Positions 56,377-64,000 of a stretch of DNA of 64,000 nucleotides are shown piece after piece. A program made the position numbers and the translations under genes. This stretch comes from JAJFUE01 sp041687335 (GTDB taxonomy: Bacteria; Sumerlaeota; Sumerlaeia; MVZB01), in the NCBI GenBank assembly GCA_041687335.1, contig JAWLCE010000007.1, positions 1 through 64,000 of the forward strand, given 5' to 3'. Under the pieces are notes generated by a model. The model ran no database searches, had not been told where the DNA came from, and saw only the letters and a program-made list of their open reading frames with translations. Positions within the stretch are counted from its first letter, which is position 1. Every line of letters begins with the position of its first letter.

Positions 56377-57546
56377 TCAGGGCGCCAGCAACCAGTTCGG
56401 CGAGGCTGCCGTGTGGTGGTGAAATTCCACCCTTGCGCTGACGAGCTGGCTGCCGCCCGCTGGGATCGCCCACCCGAGGTTCGGGTGGATGCAGGAAAAT
56501 GACTGGGCCTTGTTGCCACTGACCGAGCGGGGCGTATTCGCCGCCGCCGTGATCCAGAGGTCCCCGGCCTGATTGTATTTGGTCAGACAGGTGGAATAAG
56601 CAGCATCTGACATGAATGTCCACTGATGAAAGTAAATGCTGCTATTGCCTTCAATCCCCTGCACGCTGCGCGTGAGCCGGTGCCCTGCGGCATCATGATA
56701 ATAGATCCTGGCCCCGGTCGTATCGTGGAAGTCCGGGTTGTTGCGCGCGCGCAGGCACATCAGTGCCCCGCTGCCGTAATAGTCCGGGTGACTCCAGTCG
56801 TGCCGGCTGTGGTTGACGACCAGCGCATCCCAATGCAGGGTGGCTCCCTCAACCCAGACTCGTCCGGCGCACTCAAAGAAGATTGAATCAGACTGGATCA
56901 TGTAGAACAGATATTCGTCACGGCTAAGATTGTCCTGCCAGCCGGCAGGGCGTGACCACAGGAACAGGTTGTCGTTGATCCGCCGGCCGTTGCGAAAGGT
57001 CACGGCCGGATCGAATGGGATAAAAACTTCCTCGAAAAAATGGAGATCGAAGAAGCGGCCGTTCCAGCGCTCGCCCAGGTGCTCAACATAAATAACGTTG
57101 CTCAGGGTCGCATCGTAGTCATAGAGGAAGCGGTGGGCGATCGTCTGCGGGCGATGCAGACGGAGCGGTTCAACGGCAGCGCCGTTCGGCTCGGCGGCTC
57201 GCAATAGTACTGCCTGTATCGGCTGTGAGGCGAATTGGGCCAATTGTGGCCAATCCACCGGCGCCAGCGGCATTTTATCGCCGTCCAGGCCACCGTAGAT
57301 GCAAGCCTCGGCCCAACGGATCGGCTCAAGGTCGGCGGCGGCGGCGGATGCCAGTTGGGATTGGCTCCAGAGCACCGGGGCCACCTCTGCTAGCCGGACC
57401 TTGGAGTCCTCCCGCGGCGGCTCGCCCTCACACGCCGGATCGAAGTGAGCGCATACGGGCAGCGGCGCCAATGCCACAACCGACAGGATCAGCCACCAGC
57501 GATATGACCGAAGCAAACTTTTTGTTGAATGATTAGACGTGGGCAT
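56377..57546 (-). CDS. Secreted protein of unknown function, end of rbfA-galE operon
   Basis: 389 residues. Signal peptide (RSYRWWLILSVVALAPLPVCA). The mature protein has several aromatic-rich beta-type stretches (WNGRFFDLHFFEEVFIPFD, LFYMIQSDSIFFECAGRVW, HWDALVVNHSRHDWSHPDYY, YFHQWTFMSDAAYSTCLTKY), suggesting a compact beta fold, maybe carbohydrate binding. No named family recognised. Start ATG shares one base with the stop of the glycosyltransferase (TGATG), so it is coupled to it. Confidence 0.65.
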   Translation of the reverse strand: MPTSNHSTKSLLRSYRWWLILSVVALAPLPVCAHFDPACEGEPPREDSKVRLAEVAPVLWSQSQLASAAAADLEPIRWAEACIYGGLDGDKMPLAPVDWPQLAQFASQPIQAVLLRAAEPNGAAVEPLRLHRPQTIAHRFLYDYDATLSNVIYVEHLGERWNGRFFDLHFFEEVFIPFDPAVTFRNGRRINDNLFLWSRPAGWQDNLSRDEYLFYMIQSDSIFFECAGRVWVEGATLHWDALVVNHSRHDWSHPDYYGSGALMCLRARNNPDFHDTTGARIYYHDAAGHRLTRSVQGIEGNSSIYFHQWTFMSDAAYSTCLTKYNQAGDLWITAAANTPRSVSGNKAQSFSCIHPNLGWAIPAGGSQLVSARVEFHHHTAASPNWLLAP

Positions 57547-58358
57547 CAGGTTCCGGGTTCTTCCTCATTGGCGACCAGTCGGCCGCTCCACTGACGCCAG
57601 CGGAAGCGTAGCACGTCACGAAGCATCCGTGGGGCGTCGCGCAGCATCGAGACCTTGCTCGCCTCGTCGTTGAGCCAGCGCACCGGGTGTTCCTGGATCT
57701 TGAAGCCAAGCCGCCGGGCGATCATCAGCGCCTCCACGTCAAAGGCGAAGCCGGGCGAGCTGAGGCGCCGGAAGATCTCCTCGCAAGCCTGGTCGCGAAA
57801 CAGCTTGAAGCCGCACTGGGTGTCGCGAAAGGGCAGGCCCGAAAGCGGCTGGACCAGCAGGTTGAACAGGCGGCCCGACCACTCGCGCCACTTGGGCTGG
57901 CGCACCTCCAGGCGCGACCCCCGCAACGCACGCGAACCGATCACCACGTCCGCGTCCAGCTCCTGGATCAGGGCCAGCATCGGGCTCAGTTCCTCGATCG
58001 GCGTTGAAAGATCGGCATCGCTGAACAGGCGGAATCGTCCATTGGCGGCCAGCATGCCTCGGCGCACGGCCGCGCCCTTGCCCATGTTTCGCGGCGCGCG
58101 CACCAGCCGACAGCGCGAAAACTCATGCTCGACCAACTCCGCGGTGCCGTCGGTCGAGCCGTCGTCGGAAACGATGATCTCGGTGCCCGGATATTCCTTG
58201 TCCAGGTAGGCGATGGCGTGGCGGAGCGTACGCGGCAGTCGGGCGCGCTCGTTGTAGGCCGGAAAGATCACTGAAATGCGAGGCACGTCTCCCTCGCGCA
58301 GCTCTCCCGATCCCAGTTCGGGCTGGATGCGGCGGTCGATGGTGGCCCCACCGATCAT
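57546..58358 (-). CDS. Glycosyltransferase family 2, dolichyl-phosphate glucosyltransferase-like
   Basis: 270 residues. GT-A fold: ISVIFPAYNERARLPRTL, IIVSDDGSTDGTAELV, APRNMGKGAAVRRGML, DXD motif in FSDADLSTPIEEL, and PFRDTQCGFKLFRDQA. It is soluble apart from amphipathic ends. The family transfers sugars from UDP- or GDP-sugars to polyprenyl phosphate or glycolipids. Coupling to galE (four-base ATGA overlap) suggests a UDP-galactose- or UDP-glucose-based glycan. The first 25 residues before PRISVIFPAYN may not be translated; an internal start cannot be excluded. Confidence 0.85.
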   Translation of the reverse strand: MIGGATIDRRIQPELGSGELREGDVPRISVIFPAYNERARLPRTLRHAIAYLDKEYPGTEIIVSDDGSTDGTAELVEHEFSRCRLVRAPRNMGKGAAVRRGMLAANGRFRLFSDADLSTPIEELSPMLALIQELDADVVIGSRALRGSRLEVRQPKWREWSGRLFNLLVQPLSGLPFRDTQCGFKLFRDQACEEIFRRLSSPGFAFDVEALMIARRLGFKIQEHPVRWLNDEASKVSMLRDAPRMLRDVLRFRWRQWSGRLVANEEEPGT

Positions 58359-59344
58359 CGACGCGCTCCATAGCCGTGCGGGTGATGTTGATGCCAGCGC
58401 CAGGCCGACTCCACGATCTGCTCCAGGTTGGGCCGGCGCGGCTGCCAGCCGAGCTCTTCGCGCGCGAGCGCGGCGCTGGCCACCAGCGTCGAGGGATCAC
58501 CCGCCCGGCGCGGCGCCTCGGCATGGGCAATCGGCCGCCCCGTCACCCGCCGCGCCGCCTCGATGACCTCCAGCACGCTGTAGCCGGCGCCGTTGCCCAG
58601 GTTGAGCCGCAAGCTGGCGCCGCCCGCACGCAGATGGTCGAGCGCGCACAAGTGGGCCTCGGCCAGGTCGTCGACATGAATATAGTCGCGCACGCAGGTG
58701 CCGTCGGCCGTCGGCCAGTCGCTGCCGAAGATCATCACCCGCTCGCGCTGGCCCAGTGCCACCTGGAGCACGAGCGGCACCAGGTGGGTCTCGGGCGTGT
58801 GGTCCTCACCGCGCTCATCCGAGCCGCCGCTGGCGTTGAAGTAACGCAAGGCAACGTGGCGCAGGCCATGCGCCTCACCGAAGGCCGCCATGATCCGCTC
58901 GCTGAACAGCTTGGAGGCGCCGTAGGGCGACTGCGGCTGGAGCGGGTGATCCTCGGTGATCGGATTGAACGCCGGCTCGCCGTAGACCGCGGCGGTCGAG
59001 CTGAAGACCAGGTGGCGCACCTCGGCCTCCAACATCGCCTCGAGCAGGCCAAGGGTGTTCATCGTGTTGTTGCGGAAGTAGGCCGCCGGCCGGGCCACCG
59101 ATTCGGGCACCGAGGTGAAGGCGGCGAAATGGATGACCGAATCGATCTGGTGCTCCACCAGCAGGCGGCGCACAAGCTCCCCATCGGCCAGGTCGCCCTC
59201 CACGAGCGTGGCGCCCGGAGCGACCGCCTCGCGATGGCCGGCCGAGAGATTATCGAGCACGACCACGCGCTCGCCGCGTGCCGCCAGCGCCGCCACGGTA
59301 AAACTACCTATATAGCCGGCCCCGCCGGTGACGAGCACGCTCAT
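58355..59344 (-). CDS. galE: UDP-glucose 4-epimerase
   Basis: 329 residues. Extended SDR enzyme interconverting UDP-glucose and UDP-galactose. NAD loop VTGGAGYIGS, HFAAFTSVPES, Ser/Thr in FSSTAAVYGEP, catalytic YGASK, ALRYFNASGG, YIHVDDLA. Overlaps rbfA upstream and the glycosyltransferase downstream by ATGA on both sides. Provides sugar donor for envelope glycans, probably used by its neighbour. Confidence 0.95.
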   Translation of the reverse strand: MSVLVTGGAGYIGSFTVAALAARGERVVVLDNLSAGHREAVAPGATLVEGDLADGELVRRLLVEHQIDSVIHFAAFTSVPESVARPAAYFRNNTMNTLGLLEAMLEAEVRHLVFSSTAAVYGEPAFNPITEDHPLQPQSPYGASKLFSERIMAAFGEAHGLRHVALRYFNASGGSDERGEDHTPETHLVPLVLQVALGQRERVMIFGSDWPTADGTCVRDYIHVDDLAEAHLCALDHLRAGGASLRLNLGNGAGYSVLEVIEAARRVTGRPIAHAEAPRRAGDPSTLVASAALAREELGWQPRRPNLEQIVESAWRWHQHHPHGYGARR

Positions 59345-59772
59345 GATTCCCGCTCCTCGTCCTGGTCGGCCCCGGCCCCGCCGTCCAACTCATCCTCCTC
59401 GGCCGGCTGCGGTTCCCTGCGTTCCTGCTGGATCTTGTGGAACAGCGTCTCCATGCCAAGCGCATGCTTGGTGGCGTCGGTGTAGAAAAAGCGCAGGTGG
59501 GGGTGGCGCTTGAGGCGCACGCGTCGTGCGAGCAGCGTGCGGATGTAGCCGGCGGACTTGTTCAGCTCGCTGAGCGTCCGGTCAATCGTCTCCTTGCTTT
59601 GGTCAGTCAGGAAGGTGACGGCGACATTGGCCTCGCCCAGGTCATTGGAGACCTTGACGCGCGCGACGGTGATGAATTGCGGGATCTCGGGGTTGCGCAG
59701 CTCATGGTCGATGATCAGCCCCAATTCCTGCTGGATCATCTTTTGGACCCGTTCCATTCGCGAATGTAACAT
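59341..59772 (-). CDS. rbfA: Ribosome-binding factor A
   Basis: About 143 residues from the ATG at 59772 (MLHSRMERVQKM, the usual family start). KH-like fold: IQQELGLIIDHELRNPE, VTVARVKVSNDLGEANVAV is seen as ITVARVKVSND with LGEANVAVTFL, and ELNKSAGYIRTLLARRVRLK and HLRFFYTD follow. Binds the 30S subunit to help mature 16S rRNA. The C-terminus has an acidic tail. Its last codons overlap galE by ATGA. The usual neighbours infB, truB and nusA are absent, an atypical location. Confidence 0.92.
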   Translation of the reverse strand: MLHSRMERVQKMIQQELGLIIDHELRNPEIPQFITVARVKVSNDLGEANVAVTFLTDQSKETIDRTLSELNKSAGYIRTLLARRVRLKRHPHLRFFYTDATKHALGMETLFHKIQQERREPQPAEEDELDGGAGADQDEERES

Positions 59773-59935
59773 GAAATTGACTTTCTTCGGAGCGAGTATG
59801 TCGGTCCCTGCCAGCATAACAGAATGAAAATAGGCAACGGAAGCGGTTTTGCTCGGCAGGAAAGCCATTGAACCCCGCTCTGCGGTTGGGCCACAATATG
59901 GCGCGCGTAAATCTGGCGGCAGGCGGCGGTTGGCG

Positions 59936-60805
59936 ATGGCGGGGAGTCAGAAAACAATCCTCGTGACGGGCGCATCCAGTGGGATCGGTGAGGCCGCAGT
60001 GCGGCGCCTGGCCCGCGAGGGTTGGCATGTATTCGCCGGCGTGCGCCGCGCCGAGGACGGCGACGCGCTGGTCAACGGCCACATCGAGCCGCTGCTGCTC
60101 GACGTGACCGACCCGGCCCAGATCGAGGCCGCGGTGGCCCGCATCGGCGAGGCGGTCGGGGCGGCCGGCCTGGACGGGCTGGTCAATAACGCCGGCCTCA
60201 TGCTGGGCGGCCCGCTCGAATTTTTCCCTCCCCAACGCCTGCGCGAGCTGATCGAGGTCAACGTCATCGGGGTGCATGCCCTGACCCGGGCGATGCTGCC
60301 GCTGCTGCGCCGCGCGCGCGGTCGCATCATCAACATCAGTTCGATCAGCGGCCGAATGGCGCTGCCGCTCTTCGGGCCCTACAACGCCAGCAAGTTTGCA
60401 CTCGAGGCGCTCAGCGATGCGCTGCGGATGGAACTGGCGAGCCAGGGGATCGAGGTGGTCGTGATCGAGCCGGGGCCGGTCAAAAGCCGCATCTGGAATA
60501 AAGCCCACCAGCACGCCGGGGAACTGCGCGCCGGGTTGACGGCCGAGGGCGAGGCGCTTTATGGCGAGCTGATCGATGGGATCGAGCGCCTCAGCCGCCA
60601 GAGCGAGGAGCAGGCGATCGCAGCGGAGCCGGTGGCCGACCTGATCCGCCACGCGCTGACCACCCCGCGCCCGCGCCCGCGCTACCCGATCGGACGGCTG
60701 GCGCGCACGCGCGACTGGGCCGCACGCCTGTTGCCCGACCGCCTGCGCGACCGGCTGATCCTGGGCATCATCGCGCGCAGTCAGACTCTCCGGCGGCCCC
60801 GCTGA
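59936..60805 (+). CDS. Short-chain dehydrogenase/reductase
   Basis: 289 residues from the ATG at 59936; the longer frame starting at 59849 lacks support. Classical SDR: TILVTGASSGIG (NAD(P) loop), VNNAG, NVIGVHALTRAM, ISSISGRMA and the catalytic Tyr/Lys in YNASKFALEAL. GVRR after the second strand suggests NADP preference. A C-terminal extension with an amphipathic end (RLARTRDWAARLLPDRLRD) is typical of SDRs acting on lipids or steroids. Substrate unknown. Its last 38 bases overlap mnmG, which runs the other way. Confidence 0.85.
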   Translation: MAGSQKTILVTGASSGIGEAAVRRLAREGWHVFAGVRRAEDGDALVNGHIEPLLLDVTDPAQIEAAVARIGEAVGAAGLDGLVNNAGLMLGGPLEFFPPQRLRELIEVNVIGVHALTRAMLPLLRRARGRIINISSISGRMALPLFGPYNASKFALEALSDALRMELASQGIEVVVIEPGPVKSRIWNKAHQHAGELRAGLTAEGEALYGELIDGIERLSRQSEEQAIAAEPVADLIRHALTTPRPRPRYPIGRLARTRDWAARLLPDRLRDRLILGIIARSQTLRRPR

Positions 60806-62714
60806 GCACCCCCGCCTTCAAATGGACCAGCACCAGTGAGAGGTCGGTCGTGTTGATGCCGGCAATGCGCCCGGCCTGGCCGACCGTGGCCGGCCGAAAA
60901 CGGGTGAGCTTCTCGCGCGCCTCGCTGCGCAGGCCGCGCACGAGGGCGTAATCCAGCCCGCCCGGCAGCGGGCGCTCCTCCATCCGCAGCATGCGCTCGA
61001 CCTGCTCGTGCTGCTTGCGGATGTAGCCCGCATACTTGAACTGAAGGACGACTTGGGCGTGGGCGCGCGCCAGCTCTTCAGGGTCGAGCCACGCCCCCGC
61101 GCCATCGAGCAGTCCCGTGGCCGCCAGCGCCTGCGGGCTGACTTCCGGGCGCGCCAGATAGGGCGGGGCAAGCGTCGGTCGCTCGGGCAGGGGCAGGCCG
61201 GCGGCGATAAAACCCGCCCGCTCGCAGCGCTCGGGGGTCAGCACCATCCGCTCCAGTCGCGCCGCCTCGGCCTCGACCCGCTCCCGATACCGCTCAAACC
61301 GGGCCCAGCGCCCGTCGTCGATCATCCCGATTCGCCGGCCGTGAGGGGTCAGCCGCAAGTCGGCGGTGTCGTGGCGCAGCAATAGGCGATACTCGGCGCG
61401 GCTGGTGAACATCCGATACGGCTCGCGGTGCTCCATGGTGATCAGGTCATCGATCAGCACGCCAATGTAGGCCTCGTCGCGCCGCAGGACCAGCGGCGGC
61501 TCGCCCGTCAGCGCCAGGGCGGCGTTGATCCCCGCCATCAGTCCCTGCGCGGCCGCCTCCTCATAGCCCGAGGTGCCGTTGATCTGGCCGGCGAAGTAAA
61601 GTCCGGCCGCAAGCTTGGTCTCGAGCGTCGGCCAAAGCTGGAGCGGCGGGCAGCAGGTATACTCGACCGCGTAGCCGGGTTGCAGAATCTCGACTCGTTC
61701 CAGTCCCGGAATCGAGCGCAGCATCGCGTCCTGAACATCCTCGGGCAGGCTGGTTGGCAGGCCGTTGGGATAGATCCAGTCGTTGGACAGGCTCTCGGGC
61801 TCAAGGAAGACCTGGTGGCGCTCCTTCTCCGGGAAGCGCACGACTTTGTCCTCGATCGAGGGGCAGTAACGTGGGCCGATGCCGCGGATGACGCCCGTGT
61901 ATAGCGGCGAGCGATCGAGCCCCCCGCGGATGATCTCATGGGTGCGCGTGTTGGTGTGGCCCAGCCAGCAGGGGACCTGCTCGCGCACGATCGGCCCGCC
62001 CACGAATGAAAAGCCGGGAATCGGCTCGTCGCCCGGCTGGGGCTCGAAGCGGCTCCAGTCGATGGTGTCGGCGCGCAGGCGCGGGGGTGTGCCGGTCTTG
62101 AGGCGGGTCGTCTCGAATCCGGCGCGGTCGAGCGCCTCGCCCAGCCCGACGGCGGCGCGCTCGCCGAAGCGTCCGGCCGGAATGGACCGCAGTCCGATGT
62201 GGATCAGGCCATCCAGAAACGTGCCTGTGGTCAGGATCACGGCGCGCGCGGCGATCGCCTCGGGCACGCCGGCGCCGGTGTCGACCATGATGCCCGCCAC
62301 GCGCCGGCCGCCGCCGGTGGGCTCGAAAATAAGATCGACCGCCGTCCCCGCCGCCAGCACAAGCCCGGGTGTCGCTTCCATCCGCGCGCGCATCCAGCGG
62401 TTGTAGGCCGGCTTGTCGCATTGGGCGCGCGGCGCCTGCACCGCCGGACCCTTGCTGGTGTTGAGCATGCGGAACTGTATGCCGGTGGCATCGGTGGCCA
62501 GCGCCTGCAAGCCCCCCAATGCGTCGATCTCGCGCACCAGGTGGCCCTTGGCCAACCCGCCGATCGAGGGGTTGCACGACATGAGCGCCACGTGCGCCGG
62601 GTCCATCGTCAGCAGCAGGACCGAGCAGCCCAGCCGCGCCGCCGCATGGGCAGCCTCGCAGCCGCCATGGCCAGCCCCGACCACAATCACGTCATATCGA
62701 TTCGCCAGCCCCAA
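60768..62714 (-). CDS. mnmG: tRNA uridine 5-carboxymethylaminomethyl modification enzyme
   Basis: 648 residues, normal length. FAD-dependent partner of MnmE in wobble U34 modification. Motifs: VIVVGAGHGGCEAAHAAARL, SCNPSIGGLAKGHLVREID, LTTGTFLDG, RLKTGTPPRL, the catalytic Cys in GPRYCPSIEDKV, YTCCPPLQLW and YEEAAAQGLMAGINAA. The C-terminal GidA-associated helical domain is present. Converges with the SDR gene, sharing 38 coding bases. Confidence 0.97.
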   Translation of the reverse strand: MGLANRYDVIVVGAGHGGCEAAHAAARLGCSVLLLTMDPAHVALMSCNPSIGGLAKGHLVREIDALGGLQALATDATGIQFRMLNTSKGPAVQAPRAQCDKPAYNRWMRARMEATPGLVLAAGTAVDLIFEPTGGGRRVAGIMVDTGAGVPEAIAARAVILTTGTFLDGLIHIGLRSIPAGRFGERAAVGLGEALDRAGFETTRLKTGTPPRLRADTIDWSRFEPQPGDEPIPGFSFVGGPIVREQVPCWLGHTNTRTHEIIRGGLDRSPLYTGVIRGIGPRYCPSIEDKVVRFPEKERHQVFLEPESLSNDWIYPNGLPTSLPEDVQDAMLRSIPGLERVEILQPGYAVEYTCCPPLQLWPTLETKLAAGLYFAGQINGTSGYEEAAAQGLMAGINAALALTGEPPLVLRRDEAYIGVLIDDLITMEHREPYRMFTSRAEYRLLLRHDTADLRLTPHGRRIGMIDDGRWARFERYRERVEAEAARLERMVLTPERCERAGFIAAGLPLPERPTLAPPYLARPEVSPQALAATGLLDGAGAWLDPEELARAHAQVVLQFKYAGYIRKQHEQVERMLRMEERPLPGGLDYALVRGLRSEAREKLTRFRPATVGQAGRIAGINTTDLSLVLVHLKAGVLSGAAGESDCAR

Positions 62715-62853
62715 AAAACGCTCCCCTGCCCCGATTCCGGCAGCGAGTGGTGATCTCGCCGCCGCCTGATTTTAGCATCATCGTCCCAGCAGGCAAGGGC
62801 GCAAAACAGGGAGCAGCTTGCGCCCGCTACAACAGCTCGTGCGGGGAGGGTAG

Positions 62854-62872
62854 GTCGGCTCTTCGAGCCGAC
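62854..62872. repeat. Short perfect palindrome
   Basis: GTCGGCTC-TTC-GAGCCGAC, eight-base arms and a three-base loop, in the 243-base gap between mnmG and the membrane protein. Nothing else is recognised in that gap. It could be a terminator or a dispersed palindrome. Confidence 0.5.
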
Positions 62873-62957
62873 ACTATGTCCATGTCGTTTGAAGTCCCAA
62901 CCTGCTACTTGAGGGTCCGTAGCGGCTTCAAGATGGCCCCCCGCCGCGCGCGGCGGT

Positions 62958-64000
62958 TCATCGCGGCTCGGTCGTGACCAGCAGGATCTCGCCATGCTCC
63001 AGCACGATTTTTAGATGATGACCTGCCAATGCCGCGCGCAGGCGCTCCAGCTCCGGCTTGCGGATGAGGAGCGCCTCCGCGCCCAGCGCGCGCAGCCGTT
63101 CGTCGTTCGGCTCGTCACGCAGCCGGGTGGCGGCCATGAAGAAATCAATATAATGCGGCGTATTAAAGATATGCGCCGCGATGGCACGGTGCGGCGTCAG
63201 GGTCGGGATCAGGTGCCTGACCTCCCCCACGGGCAGCATGTCGAGGATCGTCAGCGGGGGCTCAACCTCGCCCAGCCGACCCAGCAGCTCGAGCCTCTCG
63301 CGATCAATAAAATAACGCCCCGGCATCAGCCGGGCCTCGCGGCGCAGCTCGGCAGTCCGGATCAGGTTGTCGGGCAGTTGCAACAGCAGGAGCCCTGCCA
63401 GCACCAGCAGCAGGCGGCGGCGTGGCCAGCCGCGCCGGCCGGCCCAATCCGTCAGCGCCAGCACCGAAAAAAAGACCAACGGAATGAACAGATAGCCGCG
63501 CGTGAAGTGCATCGGCTGGAAGGGCTTTACGAAAAAGAGCAACCGGTCGTGGAAGACCAGCGCGACCGTCACCAGCAGCCAGACCGCCATCAGGCGCACC
63601 GTGGGCCGGCTCAAGTGGCGTCGCGCTCCCCCGCCGGCCACCCACAGCACTGGCAACACCAGAAACAGCCCATAGGCTGGCAGCAGCTTGTGCGCCAGCA
63701 TCGGGGTCGAAAAACGTCGCATGACCGCAAAGACCACGGCGTGCTCCTCAAAGCGGGGCAGGAATAGCAGGTAATAGGCGATCCAGCCCAGGTTGAGCAG
63801 CCAGACCGCCGCCAGCGGCCCCGGCCGTCGAATGCCCCATCGCGCCTCCACCAGCAGGAAAATCCCTGCGATCATGCCCAGTTGCAATCCAGTATAAGGG
63901 TGGGACCACCACGCCAACCCCAGCAACCCCGCCGCCAGCCAGCCCCGCCCTCGCAGCAGCGCCAGCACGCAGGCAAAGAACAGGACATGGAAGAACAGCT
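62958..64000 (-). CDS. Polytopic membrane protein, glycosyltransferase-like (5' end outside window)
   Basis: The frame is open from the right window edge (LFFHVLFFACVLALL) to 62958; at least 347 residues are visible. Seven or more membrane helices (LLGLAWWSHPYTGLQLGMIA, AVWLLNLGWIAYYLLFLP, LLPAYGLFLVLPVLWVAGG, LMAVWLLVTVALVFHDRLLF, YLFIPLVFFSVLALTDWAG, RRLLLVLAGLLLLQLP) are followed by a periplasmic domain. There, a nucleotide-like beta/alpha stretch contains LTILDMLPVGEVRHLIPTL, HYIDFFMAATRL and ALLIRKPEL. This is the layout of GT-C type or DUF6541-like proteins. Precise family not assigned. Confidence 0.6.
   Translation of the reverse strand, partial: LFFHVLFFACVLALLRGRGWLAAGLLGLAWWSHPYTGLQLGMIAGIFLLVEARWGIRRPGPLAAVWLLNLGWIAYYLLFLPRFEEHAVVFAVMRRFSTPMLAHKLLPAYGLFLVLPVLWVAGGGARRHLSRPTVRLMAVWLLVTVALVFHDRLLFFVKPFQPMHFTRGYLFIPLVFFSVLALTDWAGRRGWPRRRLLLVLAGLLLLQLPDNLIRTAELRREARLMPGRYFIDRERLELLGRLGEVEPPLTILDMLPVGEVRHLIPTLTPHRAIAAHIFNTPHYIDFFMAATRLRDEPNDERLRALGAEALLIRKPELERLRAALAGHHLKIVLEHGEILLVTTEPR

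Noticed and set aside
58376..59485. 369-residue plus-strand ORF opposite galE and rbfA
   Set aside because: Antisense of two conserved genes, no start signals.

Overview
This is a GC-rich bacterial chromosome segment. Two orphan type IV pilin-like proteins share the stretch NFLEAQTRSR and a C-terminal motif (DPTNGTIS-x-GD-x-YR), and there are DUF2924/large-serine-recombinase modules, many secreted beta-propeller or beta-helix proteins and an ergothioneine pair. This combination suggests a planctomycete-like or candidate-phylum lineage (Sumerlaeota or Hydrogenedentota type). That assignment is an inference from protein style; no rRNA or marker tree was available. No tRNA, rRNA or CRISPR array was seen.

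Region 1 (1-12.7 kb) holds mobile-element material and secreted proteins. A large serine recombinase runs off the left edge and its 5' end abuts the C-terminal stub of a RecD2-type helicase. Next come a truncated primase-like protein, a secreted protein with 14 tandem propeller-like repeats, and a 935-residue secreted protein of unknown function. A second copy of the recombinase module follows (DUF2924, recombinase, small helix-turn-helix-like gene). It is dead: two frameshifts in DUF2924 and an in-frame TAG in the recombinase.

Region 2 (12.7-40 kb) is a stress and metal-resistance mosaic. It contains a decayed tetR-DUF6448-MFP-RND efflux operon, a perR-katG peroxide-defence pair, and a 1234-residue CheB-CheR-PAS-histidine kinase-receiver protein. 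It also contains a metal-handling cluster: DUF305, Met-rich protein, PQQ-type dehydrogenase, heavy-metal-binding lipoprotein, TolC, multicopper oxidase and PPK2. Two small unknown or immunity-like genes and a czcCBA operon follow; the czcB product carries unusual Cys/His modules. Three further fragments of the recombinase module (16.37, 19.82 and 31.00 kb) lie between these modules. All share orientation and the same left end point with the 10.1 kb copy, so they look like scars left during assembly of the island.

Region 3 (40-64 kb) is mostly core chromosome. It holds a beta-helix protein, malate dehydrogenase, a TolC-family protein, hisF-ispG, a BNR-repeat secreted protein, a pilin-like protein, egtB-egtD, a membrane zinc peptidase and a small lipoprotein missed by size cut-offs. 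A long TPR protein and a tightly overlapped operon rbfA-galE-GT2-unknown follow. The window closes with an SDR oxidoreductase overlapping mnmG tail to tail and the end of a membrane glycosyltransferase-like protein.

Working picture: a host-type backbone into which a resistance island was built piecemeal beside a recombinase-bearing element that has since largely decayed. The metal genes (DUF305 to MCO, czcCBA) and the peroxide genes (perR-katG, egtBD) look intact.
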